Part shown: piece by piece, positions 35,148 to 45,048 of the stretch
How positions within the stretch are numbered: the stretch's first letter is position 1
Layout: each line of letters opens with the position of its first letter
NCBI GenBank assembly: GCA_964580185.1
Contig: CAZOJQ010000005.1
Location: forward strand, 25,463-89,462
DNA from: CAYWWY01 sp964580185
Lineage (GTDB): Bacteria; Thermotogota; Thermotogae; MWEM01
Direction of reading: 5' to 3'
DNA: 64,000 bases
Notes under the pieces: generated by a model
The model's database searches: none
Seen by the model: the letters and a program-made list of their open reading frames with translations, nothing else
What the model was told of the DNA's origin: nothing
Made by a program: the position numbers and the translations under genes

Positions 35148-36542
35148 TTAATCCGCCCACTGATAGCCAGTCGTTCCATCCCCTTCGTCCAATAGAGTGA
35201 TCCCTAAGGATCCCAAATAATCTCGAATTCGATCTGCTTCCGCGAAATCCTTCTGCTTCCTTGCTCTTGAGCGCCGGTCGATATAGTCTTGAATCAAAGT
35301 TCGAATGAGTTGATCCGATCCTCTCGCAAGTGATTCATCGGGACTATCGAACAACCCTAACACTTCAGAGAAATATTCTGTGATAAGATAATGGGATTCT
35401 TTGAGGCGTTCCAGATTCGCGCGATCCGAGCGTGAAAGCTCAAAAATCTGAGAAATGGCTTTGGGTGTATTGAAATCATCTCGAAGGGCTTCATGAAATC
35501 GATCGATCTGATCATTCATCCAGGATGATCGCTTCATAACGATTGGATGGGATTCCCATTGTTTTTTCCATTCCGACAGGGTTTGCCTCATCTTTTGGGC
35601 AGCTGTCTTCCAGCCAGTCAAGATCTCTTCGCTGAACTCGATGGGATTTCGATAGTGAGCCGAAAAAAAGAAAAGACGGATGGCATCCCTGCCAAAGCGA
35701 TGGACCGCTTCTTGAATGGTGATGATGTTTCCGATTGATTTGGCCATCTTAGCCCCACCAGTTTGGAGCATCCCATTGTGCAACCAGTAATTGGCAAACC
35801 CTCCACGATTGAGCGCTTCACTCTGGGCTCGTTCGTTCTCATGATGCGGGAATATCAGATCATTGCCTCCCGCGTGAATGTCGAATCGGTCACCTAAAAG
35901 ACCTAATGCCATACTCGAACACTCAATATGCCAAGCGGGCCGGCCGTATCCCCATGGACTGGGCCAAGAGGGTTCGTCGGGTTTGACTGCTTTCCAAAGG
36001 GCAAAATCAGCTGGGTGCTTTTTCCGAGGGTCAATTTCGATCCGACTCCCTGCGATCATATCTTCAACTTTCCTGTGCGACAAAGCCCCGTATCCTTCGT
36101 ATGAAGACACATCAAAGAAAACGTCACCTTCGATTTCATACGCATGGTTCTTGTTGATCAGGTCTTTGATGAACTGAATGATCGGTTCAAGAAAATGGGT
36201 TGTACGGGGTTGAAAATTGGCTTCTCGGACGCCCAAGCGAAGCATATCCTTGCGAAATGCACGGATAAAGGTGTGGGTAATCGACTCAAAATCCCAGCCT
36301 TCCTGCTTCATCCGAAGGATAATCTTATCATCGATATCGGTGAAGTTTTGCGCGTACGTAACTTGAAATCCTTCCAGCTCCAAAAACCGGCGCACACTGT
36401 CAAAGACAACTGGTGGTCTGGCATTTCCTATATGAACGGTATTATAAACGGTGGGACCGCATACATACATACTTACTTTTCCAGGTGTGATGGGAATAAA
36501 CGGTCGCTTCGTTCCGGTCAACGTATCGGTAAATTGGATCAT
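35148..36542 (-). CDS. cysS: Cysteinyl-tRNA synthetase
   Basis: Charges tRNA-Cys. The 464-residue class I synthetase has the zinc Cys in MYVCGPTVYN, HIGH box as VHIGNARP near residue 36, further zinc ligands in HIECSSMALG and PHHENERAQ near 210-240, and KMSKS as K-M-A-K-S near 270. The start ATG overlaps the gltX stop (ATGA). Length and order are normal. Confidence 0.96.
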   Translation of the reverse strand: MIQFTDTLTGTKRPFIPITPGKVSMYVCGPTVYNTVHIGNARPPVVFDSVRRFLELEGFQVTYAQNFTDIDDKIILRMKQEGWDFESITHTFIRAFRKDMLRLGVREANFQPRTTHFLEPIIQFIKDLINKNHAYEIEGDVFFDVSSYEGYGALSHRKVEDMIAGSRIEIDPRKKHPADFALWKAVKPDEPSWPSPWGYGRPAWHIECSSMALGLLGDRFDIHAGGNDLIFPHHENERAQSEALNRGGFANYWLHNGMLQTGGAKMAKSIGNIITIQEAVHRFGRDAIRLFFFSAHYRNPIEFSEEILTGWKTAAQKMRQTLSEWKKQWESHPIVMKRSSWMNDQIDRFHEALRDDFNTPKAISQIFELSRSDRANLERLKESHYLITEYFSEVLGLFDSPDESLARGSDQLIRTLIQDYIDRRSRARKQKDFAEADRIRDYLGSLGITLLDEGDGTTGYQWAD

Positions 36543-37984
36543 AATTGTTCCACAACCCGCTTAATCCGTTTGATCATTTCATTTCGACCCAAAAGATGAA
36601 CCACATTGACGAGTTCCGGACCATCTTCTGTTCCGGTGATCAGTTTTCGCAGCATCTTATAAAAAGGTCTGGGTTTGGTTTTTGTTTGCTGAAGAACGGA
36701 TTGAAACAACTGCTGGACCATTTCTGTCTTCCATCCATCCAGATCATCCAATTTTTCCGAAAGCAAGATAAATGCGGGTTCCAAATCCTGATCTTTCAGC
36801 TCTTCTATCCAATCTCTTTCAATTGGAGGTTCCTTGGTGAAGACTTCCATCCGTTCAGGGAATTCCGATAATTCATGCACTCGGTTCCGTACAGCTTCTA
36901 TGGCCTCTCGGTACCATTTGTAATTGGCGTGCACCGCTTGAGGATCCGTATGCGTTTTTTTGAGGAATGGGATAACTTCTCGAGTCAGCTGATCTAGATC
37001 CATATTTCGAATATAATGGCCATTCATCCACCGAAGCTTGGTCTCGTCATAGATGGCCGCATTCGAACTGACACGAGTCAATTCAAACGCGTCAATCATC
37101 TCCTGGAGCTCTATGACCTCTTTTCCGTCCGGATGAGACCATCCCAGCAGGGATAGGTAGTTCACAATACTCTGAGGCATGTAACCCATTTCCCGATACT
37201 TCTCTACGGAAGTAGCCCCATGACGTTTGCTCAAACGCGCTCCATCCTGCCCCAGAATCATCGAAACATGGGCAAATTCGGGTAAAGGAAACCCAAAGGC
37301 TTCATACATGGCCAATTGGCGTAGTGTATTGGAAAGATGATCGTCCCCTCGGATCACATGAGAGATCTTCATCAGGGCGTCGTCGATCACGCAGGCATAG
37401 TTGTAGATGGGAATCCCGTTGCTTCGAAGGATCACAAAGTCTCCAATGGTTCCCGTTTTGAACACTACCTCTCCTTTGATCAAGTCATGGAGAACATAGT
37501 CTTTCTGTTCCATTTGAAAGTAGATTACCGGCGAAAGGCCCCGATCCGCATACTCTTTTCGCCGTTGGGGTGTGTCGAACGTGCTGATGATCTCTTTGGT
37601 ATAGTGAGAAGACTCCTTATTGGCCAGCATCTTCCCGCGCAAGCTCTCAAGTTCTTCGGGATAGACATAGGCTTCATACGCCTTTTCCTTTTTCACAAGC
37701 TCGTCCGCCATGGCCCGGTACTTGTCCAATCGTTCCGATTGCCGATACGGTCCATACGCTCCGCCAACGTCGGGACCTTCATCCCAACTCAAACCTAACC
37801 AATGGAGGGTTTCAAGAAGAGACTGTTCGGATTCGATCGTGGAACGAGACACATCGGTATCTTCGATACGCAAAACCAAGGATCCTTTCATATGTCGAGC
37901 AAAAAGGTAGTTGAAAAGAGCTGTTCGCGCGCCACCAACATGCAGATATCCTGTAGGACTAGGTGCAAATCGAACCCGAATCAT
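36539..37984 (-). CDS. gltX: Glutamyl-tRNA synthetase
   Basis: A 481-residue class I synthetase for tRNA-Glu. HIGH box in RFAPSPTGYLHVGGARTAL at residue 4, and KMSKS equivalent K-R-H in ARLSKRHGATSV near 245. Whether it also charges tRNA-Gln cannot be told. ATG 37984 follows GGAGGAGGATTGAGCAGG. First gene of a leftward train of closely spaced genes down to 24116; an extended -10 promoter lies at 38038-38046. Confidence 0.96.
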   Translation of the reverse strand: MIRVRFAPSPTGYLHVGGARTALFNYLFARHMKGSLVLRIEDTDVSRSTIESEQSLLETLHWLGLSWDEGPDVGGAYGPYRQSERLDKYRAMADELVKKEKAYEAYVYPEELESLRGKMLANKESSHYTKEIISTFDTPQRRKEYADRGLSPVIYFQMEQKDYVLHDLIKGEVVFKTGTIGDFVILRSNGIPIYNYACVIDDALMKISHVIRGDDHLSNTLRQLAMYEAFGFPLPEFAHVSMILGQDGARLSKRHGATSVEKYREMGYMPQSIVNYLSLLGWSHPDGKEVIELQEMIDAFELTRVSSNAAIYDETKLRWMNGHYIRNMDLDQLTREVIPFLKKTHTDPQAVHANYKWYREAIEAVRNRVHELSEFPERMEVFTKEPPIERDWIEELKDQDLEPAFILLSEKLDDLDGWKTEMVQQLFQSVLQQTKTKPRPFYKMLRKLITGTEDGPELVNVVHLLGRNEMIKRIKRVVEQL

Positions 37985-38037
37985 CCTGCTCAATCCTCCT
38001 CCAATCAAATTGATCCCAGGGATCCTTTACCGTTTTG

Positions 38038-38046
38038 ATTATATCA
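38038..38046 (-). promoter_or_regulatory. Extended -10 promoter before gltX
   Basis: Minus strand TGATATAAT, a perfect extended -10 (TG-N-TATAAT), 54 bases before the gltX start. No good -35 is visible; the region upstream is the terminator of the sugar operon. The same nine bases occur in the promoter at 51123-51131. Confidence 0.55.
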
Positions 38047-38058
38047 TAGAAAGCCAAG

Positions 38059-38086
38059 AAAAAAAGCCTCAGTTCGAGGCTTTTTT
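38059..38086. terminator. Intrinsic terminator, end of the GH42 sugar operon
   Basis: Stem AAAAAGCCTC / GAGGCTTTTT with a five-base loop AGTTC and A/T runs on both sides. Reading leftward from 38125 it ends the permease operon and insulates gltX. Confidence 0.9.
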
Positions 38087-38124
38087 CGTATCGATTGTAG
38101 GAAAATCCAACGGATCGGTTTGGT

Positions 38125-38994
38125 TCAAATCCCTCCAAATCCGCTCATAACAAATCCCTTAACGTAATTTTTCTGGAGGTACAAGAAAACGATAACCATG
38201 GGAATGACTTGGTAGACAAGCGCAGCCATCACCAAATGCTGGGTTTCTGTTGTGGAAAAAGCGAGTGTTAGTCTTGATACGCCCACCGGGAGTGTCATCA
38301 GGTGTTGCGCGTTGGTAGTCACAATCATAGGCCACAGGAACGAGTTCCATTGACCGATAAAGGTGAGCGTGCCCAAAGTAGCAAGAGCGGGTTTGATCAT
38401 CGGGAGGATAATCCTCAGATAGATCTTCCACAAACCGGCCCCGTCAATTCGCGCAGAGTCCATAAGCGCGTTGGGAATGGTCATAACAAACTGCCGGATC
38501 AGAAAAATCCCATATCCACTGACCACAAAAGGGATGATCAACGAGAGGTGATTGTCTAACCAACCGAAGTTTTTCATTAAATAGAATACAGGGATCAAAA
38601 AGATAAAAACCGGAAACATCATCGTGGAAAGAACAAATCGAAAAAGGATCTTCCGTCCCGGAAACGGGATTTTTGCAAAAGCAAATCCCGCAAGAGATCC
38701 CGTGAACAGAACCCCAAAGGTGCCGAGACCTGCTACCAGTAGACTGTTCCCATAATAGCGCAGGATGGGAATTCTCCGGGGGATTTCCAGATAGTTCTTC
38801 CATTGCGGAGTTTCCGGAATCCAACGGGGTGGATCTGCAATCAATTCTTGAGAAGTCATCAGAGATGCTGAAAAAAGCCAAAAGAATGGCAGGATCATGC
38901 AAAAGGCTCCGATACACAAAATGGAGTATTTTGCGACCGTTAAAACGACCCGAGATACTGGATACTTACGTCTCTTTTTCCGCAAAACCTTCAT
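38125..38994 (-). CDS. Sugar ABC permease, MalG type
   Basis: A 289-residue inner-membrane permease with six TM helices and the EAA loop DSARIDGAGLWKIYLRIILP near residue 185, which contacts the ATPase. It follows the MalF-type gene with a 29-base overlap and is the last gene before the terminator. As usual for this class, no ATPase gene is in the operon; a shared MsmX/MalK-like ATPase is expected elsewhere. Confidence 0.93.
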   Translation of the reverse strand: MKVLRKKRRKYPVSRVVLTVAKYSILCIGAFCMILPFFWLFSASLMTSQELIADPPRWIPETPQWKNYLEIPRRIPILRYYGNSLLVAGLGTFGVLFTGSLAGFAFAKIPFPGRKILFRFVLSTMMFPVFIFLIPVFYLMKNFGWLDNHLSLIIPFVVSGYGIFLIRQFVMTIPNALMDSARIDGAGLWKIYLRIILPMIKPALATLGTLTFIGQWNSFLWPMIVTTNAQHLMTLPVGVSRLTLAFSTTETQHLVMAALVYQVIPMVIVFLYLQKNYVKGFVMSGFGGI

Positions 38995-39868
38995 ACCCCC
39001 CTTTCCGAAAGGCTCGAAGGATCAGAAGTGTAATGACAAAGATAATGATGAAAAGGAGAAAGGCTCCAGCCGATGCGCGTCCCATCCGCATGGAGCCAAA
39101 TGCGGTCTCATAGATATACCAAGAAACCGTCATGATACTCATTGCAGGGGCATTCCGGCCCATGATAAAGGGGAGATCAAAGACCTGCCATGCGCCGATC
39201 ATCCCTGTAGCCATCAGAAAAAGCAAGGTAGGCTGAATCAAGGGAATGGTAATGGAGAAAAACCTCCGGAAAATACCCGCTCCGTCGATTTTTGCTGCGT
39301 CATAGTAGTCATTCGGGATATTTTTCAGCGCTGCGGTGAAAATGAGCATGGATCCACCGATTCCGGCCCAAATTGCTACCAGCATGACTGAGAAAAGAAC
39401 GACATTCCCATCGGTAAGCCAGTATACTGGGCGAATTCCGAACCAACCCAAGATCTGGTTGAGAAGCCCGTTGTTGGGCCTATAGAGATAGTTCCAGATC
39501 GTTCCGATGGCTACCGAGGGTGTGACAACGGGCGTGAAAAAGAGAAATCTCCATAGGACAGGAAAACGAGCGCTGTTTATGAGCACAGCCAGAAACAGGG
39601 AAATCCCTAAAGAAGCGCACACGGTAATCACCGCATATAACGAAGTGTTCAATAAGGCACGTAAGAACATCTCATTTTGAAGCAGAAATTCGAAATTGTC
39701 CCAACCCAAAAACCGAGCGTCGAAGAGTGGAACCAGCATGTTCCATCTTCGAAACGAAGCGGCCAGAGAAAAGATGACCGGAAACCCGAAGAAAAAGATA
39801 TAGAAGATAAGGGCGGGGCTGATGAAGCCATACCCGGATACTGCCCGAAGCCGTATGTCCCTTCTCAT
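38966..39868 (-). CDS. Sugar ABC permease, MalF type
   Basis: An inner-membrane permease of about 300 residues with six TM helices and the EAA loop DAAKIDGAGIFRRFFSITIP near residue 205. I use ATG 39868; a GTG one codon upstream is possible. It follows the binding-protein gene by 24 bases. Together with the MalG-type partner it forms the channel of the importer in the GntR-ROK-SIS-GH42 operon. Confidence 0.93.
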   Translation of the reverse strand: MRRDIRLRAVSGYGFISPALIFYIFFFGFPVIFSLAASFRRWNMLVPLFDARFLGWDNFEFLLQNEMFLRALLNTSLYAVITVCASLGISLFLAVLINSARFPVLWRFLFFTPVVTPSVAIGTIWNYLYRPNNGLLNQILGWFGIRPVYWLTDGNVVLFSVMLVAIWAGIGGSMLIFTAALKNIPNDYYDAAKIDGAGIFRRFFSITIPLIQPTLLFLMATGMIGAWQVFDLPFIMGRNAPAMSIMTVSWYIYETAFGSMRMGRASAGAFLLFIIIFVITLLILRAFRKGGYEGFAEKET

Positions 39869-39892
39869 CACTCAGTCCCGCCCTTCATCAGC

Positions 39893-41182
39893 TCAGTAGA
39901 ACTCTCTCAGGATTTGGTCAATCTCTCGCTTTGCGGCAGAAAGAGCCTGTTGAGGGGTCTTTCGACCATGCCAGGCTTCGATGATTTCCCTCATCAGCAC
40001 AACTTTGATTTCCTGGCCTTGAGCTACGTTTGGCTCTGAAATTGTGTTTTCCAGTTCTTGCACAAAGACCGAAGTATATAAGTCGTTCAGTTCATCTGGG
40101 AACCCATCAAGATCTGCCAGATGAGTGGGAATCGATCCAATATTCCTGGCCATCAGTTCACCCATTCTTGTCGTACCCGCTTCGGTCATTTCAGTGGTCA
40201 TCCATTGGATAAACTTCCATGCTTCCTCTTTGTGACGGGAATTCCTGTCGACCCCGATGAACCAAGTATAGCCGCAATTTGCGGGCGTTTTGAGGTATGG
40301 GAAAGGCGCAACGCCAACAGTCTCTTCATATTCATCACCGAATCCGAGTTTCAAACTTGATTCATACCATGACGCCATAATCATCATGGCTACTCGTCCT
40401 GTTGGGAAAGCCCAAACGCTCCCTGCTGTATCGGTGCCACCGCGTTTGAACAACTCGATCTGTTTTTCAAGCGCCAATAGGGCTTCGGGAGAATCCAACA
40501 ACGAACGGCTGAAATCGTCGGTGAAGAGTCTGCCTTCCAAACTGTACAGCATAGATAAATAGGGGTGGACGACGGCAGAATCCCATCCTGATAAAAAAGC
40601 GAACCCGTACTGATGAATCGTGCCGTCTTCATTTCTCTTGGTCAGATTAACCGCCATATCGATCAGTTCATCCCACGTTTTCGGAGGATGTTGATACCCT
40701 GCCTCCGCAAATAGCTTTTTGTTGTAGATCAGCGTATAATTTGAAATTTCCATGGGAACGCCCCAAATTTTGCCCTCAATGGTTGACCCTTGAACAGAAA
40801 CAGGGATAAAATTCTTCCGAACGGTTTCGATAAGAGCCGGTGACGGAGCGTCAAGGATGTAGGAATCCACCAACTGGACTGCCCATAAAGAATACAGATT
40901 ATAGATATCCGAGTATTGGCCTGCCGTATGGCCGATCAGAATCCGCTTTAGGTAATCGTCGAAAGGAACCGGTTGAATCTCGATCTCGACAGTGGGGTTT
41001 TCTTTCATGTATTGATCTACGTATTGTTGGACCCCTTTTACCGTCAGGTTTTCATCTTCATCATAGATACCATCAACCTGGAAATCGGACCAGTGAACAG
41101 CCCAAACAAGCTTCGTGTTTCCCAGAGAGATCACAGACAGAATCATAATCAGTACACATGCTACCAAGAAAGCCTTTTTCAT
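39893..41182 (-). CDS. Sugar ABC substrate-binding protein
   Basis: A 429-residue family 1 solute-binding protein. Signal peptide of about 28 residues (MKKAFLVACVLIMILSVISL), then two-lobe features: VEIEIQPVPFDDYLKRI, YSDIYNLYSLW, KIWGVPMEISNYTLIYNKKL and FAEAGYQHPPKTWDEL. No lipobox Cys at the cleavage site, so it is likely periplasmic. The ATG overlaps the GH42 stop (ATGA). Confidence 0.93.
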   Translation of the reverse strand: MKKAFLVACVLIMILSVISLGNTKLVWAVHWSDFQVDGIYDEDENLTVKGVQQYVDQYMKENPTVEIEIQPVPFDDYLKRILIGHTAGQYSDIYNLYSLWAVQLVDSYILDAPSPALIETVRKNFIPVSVQGSTIEGKIWGVPMEISNYTLIYNKKLFAEAGYQHPPKTWDELIDMAVNLTKRNEDGTIHQYGFAFLSGWDSAVVHPYLSMLYSLEGRLFTDDFSRSLLDSPEALLALEKQIELFKRGGTDTAGSVWAFPTGRVAMMIMASWYESSLKLGFGDEYEETVGVAPFPYLKTPANCGYTWFIGVDRNSRHKEEAWKFIQWMTTEMTEAGTTRMGELMARNIGSIPTHLADLDGFPDELNDLYTSVFVQELENTISEPNVAQGQEIKVVLMREIIEAWHGRKTPQQALSAAKREIDQILREFY

Positions 41183-43383
41183 ACCCTTCCCTCCTCATCA
41201 AAATGGGGTTTTTCAAGAACATAGACCCCGGTTTCATTCTTTTCGATCAGTAAATCCAGCTTTACCACGCCGTTTGAGCATTGAATCACTCTTTCTTCCC
41301 CTGTCTTTAGGTTTTTCCAGACGAGCTCGAAATCCGAGAGGGGCAACGGTATTTCCAATCCGATGGTCAATGGCTCAGCGGAATCATTGAATACAAATAC
41401 AATCCTTCTCTCGCCGGAAATGTTGATTCGGACTTCATATTGCGCGTTGGAGCCTTTGGGAGCATTAATGAAAGACCGGCAGAAGGGAGCAATTCCCGCT
41501 TCTGTTACAGCGGATGAAAGAAACGTTCGGATTCCTGAATGATCCTCTTCTTCCAGAACACAACCGATTTGCGTTCCGATCATGTATGCAGTACCTTGTC
41601 CATGGAGGTTCTTTACAATAACAGGCCGACCGTTATACTCAGCAAGGGTTTCCCCATCAGTTACCACGAATGTGGACAGATGTTCATGGGCAGGAATGGT
41701 CCCGAATAAACGAGAAGAGATGATCTTCTGATCCCGGTTATCAACCGTATCGTCTTCATAACAGCCAAAGACTCGATCAAGTCCCATCCCAGGGATTTTT
41801 AACGACAATTCCCCTAGATCATTCATCCAACCCACTCGGAAATCTGCCATCACCGTGCCACCCTGAAAAACAAACTCCTGGATTTTTCTGGCATGTAGGC
41901 CGGTTAACACATAAGAACTGGGCATGTAGAGAAATCGATATCGATCGAGCATCCCACCAGCAATATCATCGAGATGCACAAATTCTACCGGGATTCCCAT
42001 TTCCATCAAAACGCGGTAAAACCCGAACATATCTTTCCGGATTTGCGTCGCTGCTGAAACCCTTAACCCCGCGAGAGAGCCGTGAGCCTCTATGTTGTAC
42101 AGAATCGCGACGTCTGCCGGTGCTGGTTTTGCCTTCATAAAGAGGTCTTCGTTTTCGGAAACGATCCGACCAACATTTCCTGCGCTCCGCACGCGATCGT
42201 TTACCGATCCATCGGGTTCACAAAGACCAAACCCCGAGATCTCATATCCACAACTCATGGGATACCAAGCATAGTAGTGGAGACCGGTCGCGCCTCGAGA
42301 CACACATCGCCAAGCCCATCGATCAACGTCTTCAGCGGTTACCGACTCCCCAAATCGCATACCGGTAACCCCATCCCCCGTTTGCAACTCACCGACCCAG
42401 AAGGGTTTTGTCGCACTTCTGCACGAACTTGCGGTCGCATCCAGAGCAACGCAAATCTGATGGGGTTTCAGAGGCATCCAAGGCCCGGTATGTTTTGGAT
42501 ACAAAGAAGTGCCCCACACATCAACCTGTCGCGCCAAAAGCCAGTCATCGGAGGCTCCATATCCGATTCCGGGCATACCGTAGACCGACGAGATCGCAGC
42601 ATGCGAACTGACGACATGATCGGGATCGGCCTTCTTGACATGATCCACTTTCCATGCAAGGTCTTCGGCGATCTTTTCTGTATTGAAATGAATCCAGTCC
42701 ACAACGTCTCTGAAAGTGGAGAGAGAAATATATCCGGGGGCCTGAACCTCCTCCCAATAGCGGTACGTGCGATACCAATTGCGATTCAAATGATCCAGGT
42801 CACCCTGATACCTTTTTTGGAGCCATGCTCGAAACCGATTCTGCGAATGGCGGCAAAAACAAAACCACGGGTCTTTCATATAATCGATCCAAGACCACTC
42901 TACAATATGCGGTTCCGACCAAACATCCCATCCAAGAAAATGGGGAAAGCGCGACGCAACCTCGGCCAACCGAAAATAGAAATCGCCCACGTGTTCTCGA
43001 ACCTTTGGATGATCGGTACAATAACCGGGAGAGGCTTGATTTCGGATCACCAATCCCGAACGATCCATAAACAAAGAATCGGGGTATTCGGATTCGACCC
43101 AATTGGGCGCAGAGTCTGAGTAGACCTGGATCACTGCCTTCAAATCCGCCTGATGAGATAAATCCAAAAGCATTTTGATTCCCGAGAAATCCCACTGATC
43201 CGGTCTTTTTTCAGCAGTTAGCCAATCATACCAGAGGCGTACAGTATTGAATCCGGATGAACGGATCGATTGAAAGTCTGATCGAATCCGTTTATGGTCT
43301 GCTTCTTGGATCTCCCAAAACATGGGTGCTCTTGCTCGATTGGCGCCATACCATACAGAGACTGGAAAGGTTTTTGGATCCAT
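41179..43383 (-). CDS. GH42-like beta-galactosidase
   Basis: A 733-residue cytosolic glycosidase. The TIM barrel has GFNTVRLWYDWLTAEKRPDQ near residue 40, the likely acid/base Glu in FLGWDVWSEPHI near 165, and the nucleophile Glu in KPFWVGELQTGDGV near 325. A class I glutamine-amidotransferase-like trimerisation domain follows (ADVAILYNIEAHG), then a C-terminal beta domain. GH42 usually reads NE before the acid/base; here it is SE, a small deviation. It presumably cleaves the oligosaccharide brought in by the adjacent transporter. ATG 43383 follows AGGAGGAG, 4 bases after the SIS gene. Confidence 0.87.
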   Translation of the reverse strand: MDPKTFPVSVWYGANRARAPMFWEIQEADHKRIRSDFQSIRSSGFNTVRLWYDWLTAEKRPDQWDFSGIKMLLDLSHQADLKAVIQVYSDSAPNWVESEYPDSLFMDRSGLVIRNQASPGYCTDHPKVREHVGDFYFRLAEVASRFPHFLGWDVWSEPHIVEWSWIDYMKDPWFCFCRHSQNRFRAWLQKRYQGDLDHLNRNWYRTYRYWEEVQAPGYISLSTFRDVVDWIHFNTEKIAEDLAWKVDHVKKADPDHVVSSHAAISSVYGMPGIGYGASDDWLLARQVDVWGTSLYPKHTGPWMPLKPHQICVALDATASSCRSATKPFWVGELQTGDGVTGMRFGESVTAEDVDRWAWRCVSRGATGLHYYAWYPMSCGYEISGFGLCEPDGSVNDRVRSAGNVGRIVSENEDLFMKAKPAPADVAILYNIEAHGSLAGLRVSAATQIRKDMFGFYRVLMEMGIPVEFVHLDDIAGGMLDRYRFLYMPSSYVLTGLHARKIQEFVFQGGTVMADFRVGWMNDLGELSLKIPGMGLDRVFGCYEDDTVDNRDQKIISSRLFGTIPAHEHLSTFVVTDGETLAEYNGRPVIVKNLHGQGTAYMIGTQIGCVLEEEDHSGIRTFLSSAVTEAGIAPFCRSFINAPKGSNAQYEVRINISGERRIVFVFNDSAEPLTIGLEIPLPLSDFELVWKNLKTGEERVIQCSNGVVKLDLLIEKNETGVYVLEKPHFDEEGRV

Positions 43384-43387
43384 CTCT

Positions 43388-44164
43388 TCACTCCTCCTGG
43401 TTTTTGGCCATATGCCGCGCCATTCTCCGGTTATGGAGATCAAATACGCCCAGATTATAGTCCACTCCAAATCCGGGCACATTGGGTGACACAAAAATTT
43501 CTAAATCTTGCCCCATCTCATTAAGGTATTCGGCTGTTTGTGCTGTTAAAGACATAGTGACCGTAATAGCTGCTATGCTGGAAGTAGCACCAACTTTCTG
43601 CCGTTTCCCCGGTAAGGAGACAACCGCATCTTCTGGGGGGACACAGTTGTCAATACACAGATCGGCAATATCCGAAAGCTTTTTCCCGCTGCTATGGGTC
43701 GGACGAGCCTCCGATTGGTGCGTCATGGAGGTGATCGCGATTACGTAAGCTCCCACTTTGTTTCCATAAAGGGCTGCTTCAACAGGCGCGGCATTTAGGC
43801 CTCCATGAGAATAAACAACCAAAACATCTCCCCGAAAAACCGGTTGGTATCTCAGAAACCCGTCTTCCACATACCCCTCTCTCCGTTCGATATTAAGAAG
43901 CCCGGGAGCATTTGCGGATCCAGTCGCGCTAAACCACATTAACCGCGCGTCCATCAGGGGATTCAGTCCAAGAAACCCCCCATACCGTGGAAAAGCGTCC
44001 AGAACTGGAATGATGGAGTGACCGCTCCCGAAAAAATGGCAGAACCCCCCCTGCTGAATGCATGTTGCCATCTTCCGCGCGCCGGTTTCAATCGATTCTC
44101 CATTCTGGGACTCAATGGTCTGAATTAATCGTTGAACCTCTTGCAAATACCTACGATATGCCAT
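43388..44164 (-). CDS. SIS-domain sugar isomerase-like protein
   Basis: A 258-residue SIS-domain protein (HFFGSGHSIIPVLDAFPRYG, then DVLVVYSHGGLNAAPVEAAL). Members bind phosphosugars and act as isomerases, deaminases or etherases. N-terminal helix pair YRRYLQEVQRLIQTIESQNG is typical of the small sugar-isomerase group. ATG 44164 has AAGGAGGG. Lying between ROK and GH42 genes it probably converts the phosphosugar produced from the imported glycan, but I cannot name the sugar. Confidence 0.85.
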   Translation of the reverse strand: MAYRRYLQEVQRLIQTIESQNGESIETGARKMATCIQQGGFCHFFGSGHSIIPVLDAFPRYGGFLGLNPLMDARLMWFSATGSANAPGLLNIERREGYVEDGFLRYQPVFRGDVLVVYSHGGLNAAPVEAALYGNKVGAYVIAITSMTHQSEARPTHSSGKKLSDIADLCIDNCVPPEDAVVSLPGKRQKVGATSSIAAITVTMSLTAQTAEYLNEMGQDLEIFVSPNVPGFGVDYNLGVFDLHNRRMARHMAKNQEE

Positions 44165-44175
44165 ATTTCCCTCCT

Positions 44176-45045
44176 TCAAGGTTCTACCATCATCATTTGG
44201 ATCTTCGCCATGCCCAACAAACATGCATCGTCCATCAGTTGGGACACAACGATATTTGGGGCTTCAAGCATGGGTGAAAGTTGGGTTTTCAAAGCCATAC
44301 GGGTCCTTTCTTCAAAATGGCTCCATTGTTTGCTTACGCTTCCGGCCAAAACGATCAAAGAGGGATCCAAAAGGTTGGTGAGCGTTCCCAACAGAGTGCC
44401 CAAAATCTCCGAGAAATGTTCGATTACCGATTTTGCGTTTGCATCAGTATTAACACGGTCGCTCTCAAAGAGAGAAGATGCATCGTTCAAATCAATTCCT
44501 GTGGCTATCTGATATTGTTGAACGATTCCTGGACCCGATAGAATCCGTTCCAAAGGAATCCCTTCTTTCGAAACCCGATTCCAGGCGATCGATCCCGCCA
44601 GACCGTGTGATCCAGCAATGGGGCGACCGCCCGATACGACACCTAGACCCAGGCCTGTACCCATGATCAAGTAGAGATAATCCTGCGCCGTTCGCGCCAT
44701 TCCCATCCAACCCTCTCCGATGGCGCCGGCTGTTCGGTCGTCTGAAACGACTACGCGCGTCCCCAGCGTCTGCTCCAAGCGCTTTCGATCGGGCAAGGGT
44801 TGTCCGTGAAAGGCATTGGGAATCCATAAACGCTCTTCTTTGGGGATGTAGGCACCAGCAATGGAAATACCCAATGTACGGACCCCTTCTTCCATGGGAA
44901 GCCATTCGATCAATTGGTTTTCGAGGGTTGAAAAGTCTTTTGGTGTCGGAAAAGTCAGTTTATCACGCACCCATCCATCAGATCCGACATACGCTCTGCG
45001 GCAAAGCGATCCTCCGATGTCGATGCACAGAAAGTCATTCATCAT
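44176..45045 (-). CDS. ROK-family sugar kinase-like protein, no zinc motif
   Basis: A 289-residue ROK protein: the ATP phosphate motif CIDIGGSLCRRAYV at the N-terminus, the catalytic DDRTAGAIGEGW near residue 100 (here D-D rather than N-D) and GTGLGLGVVSGG near 130. The usual CxCGxxGC zinc motif of bacterial ROK kinases is absent. There is no DNA-binding domain, so it is a kinase rather than an Nag-type repressor. Its ATG (a second lies one codon on) follows the GntR stop by only 3 bases. Confidence 0.85.
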   Translation of the reverse strand: MMNDFLCIDIGGSLCRRAYVGSDGWVRDKLTFPTPKDFSTLENQLIEWLPMEEGVRTLGISIAGAYIPKEERLWIPNAFHGQPLPDRKRLEQTLGTRVVVSDDRTAGAIGEGWMGMARTAQDYLYLIMGTGLGLGVVSGGRPIAGSHGLAGSIAWNRVSKEGIPLERILSGPGIVQQYQIATGIDLNDASSLFESDRVNTDANAKSVIEHFSEILGTLLGTLTNLLDPSLIVLAGSVSKQWSHFEERTRMALKTQLSPMLEAPNIVVSQLMDDACLLGMAKIQMMMVEP

Positions 45046-45048
45046 AGT

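Noticed and set aside
38113..38140. GGTTCAAATCC resembling a tRNA T-loop
   Set aside because: No acceptor, D or anticodon stem around it, and it is the end of the MalG-type permease gene.
42082..43119. Long plus-strand open frame inside the GH42 gene
   Set aside because: It is antisense to a well-supported glycosidase, has Arg/Pro/Ser-rich shadow composition and no ribosome site.
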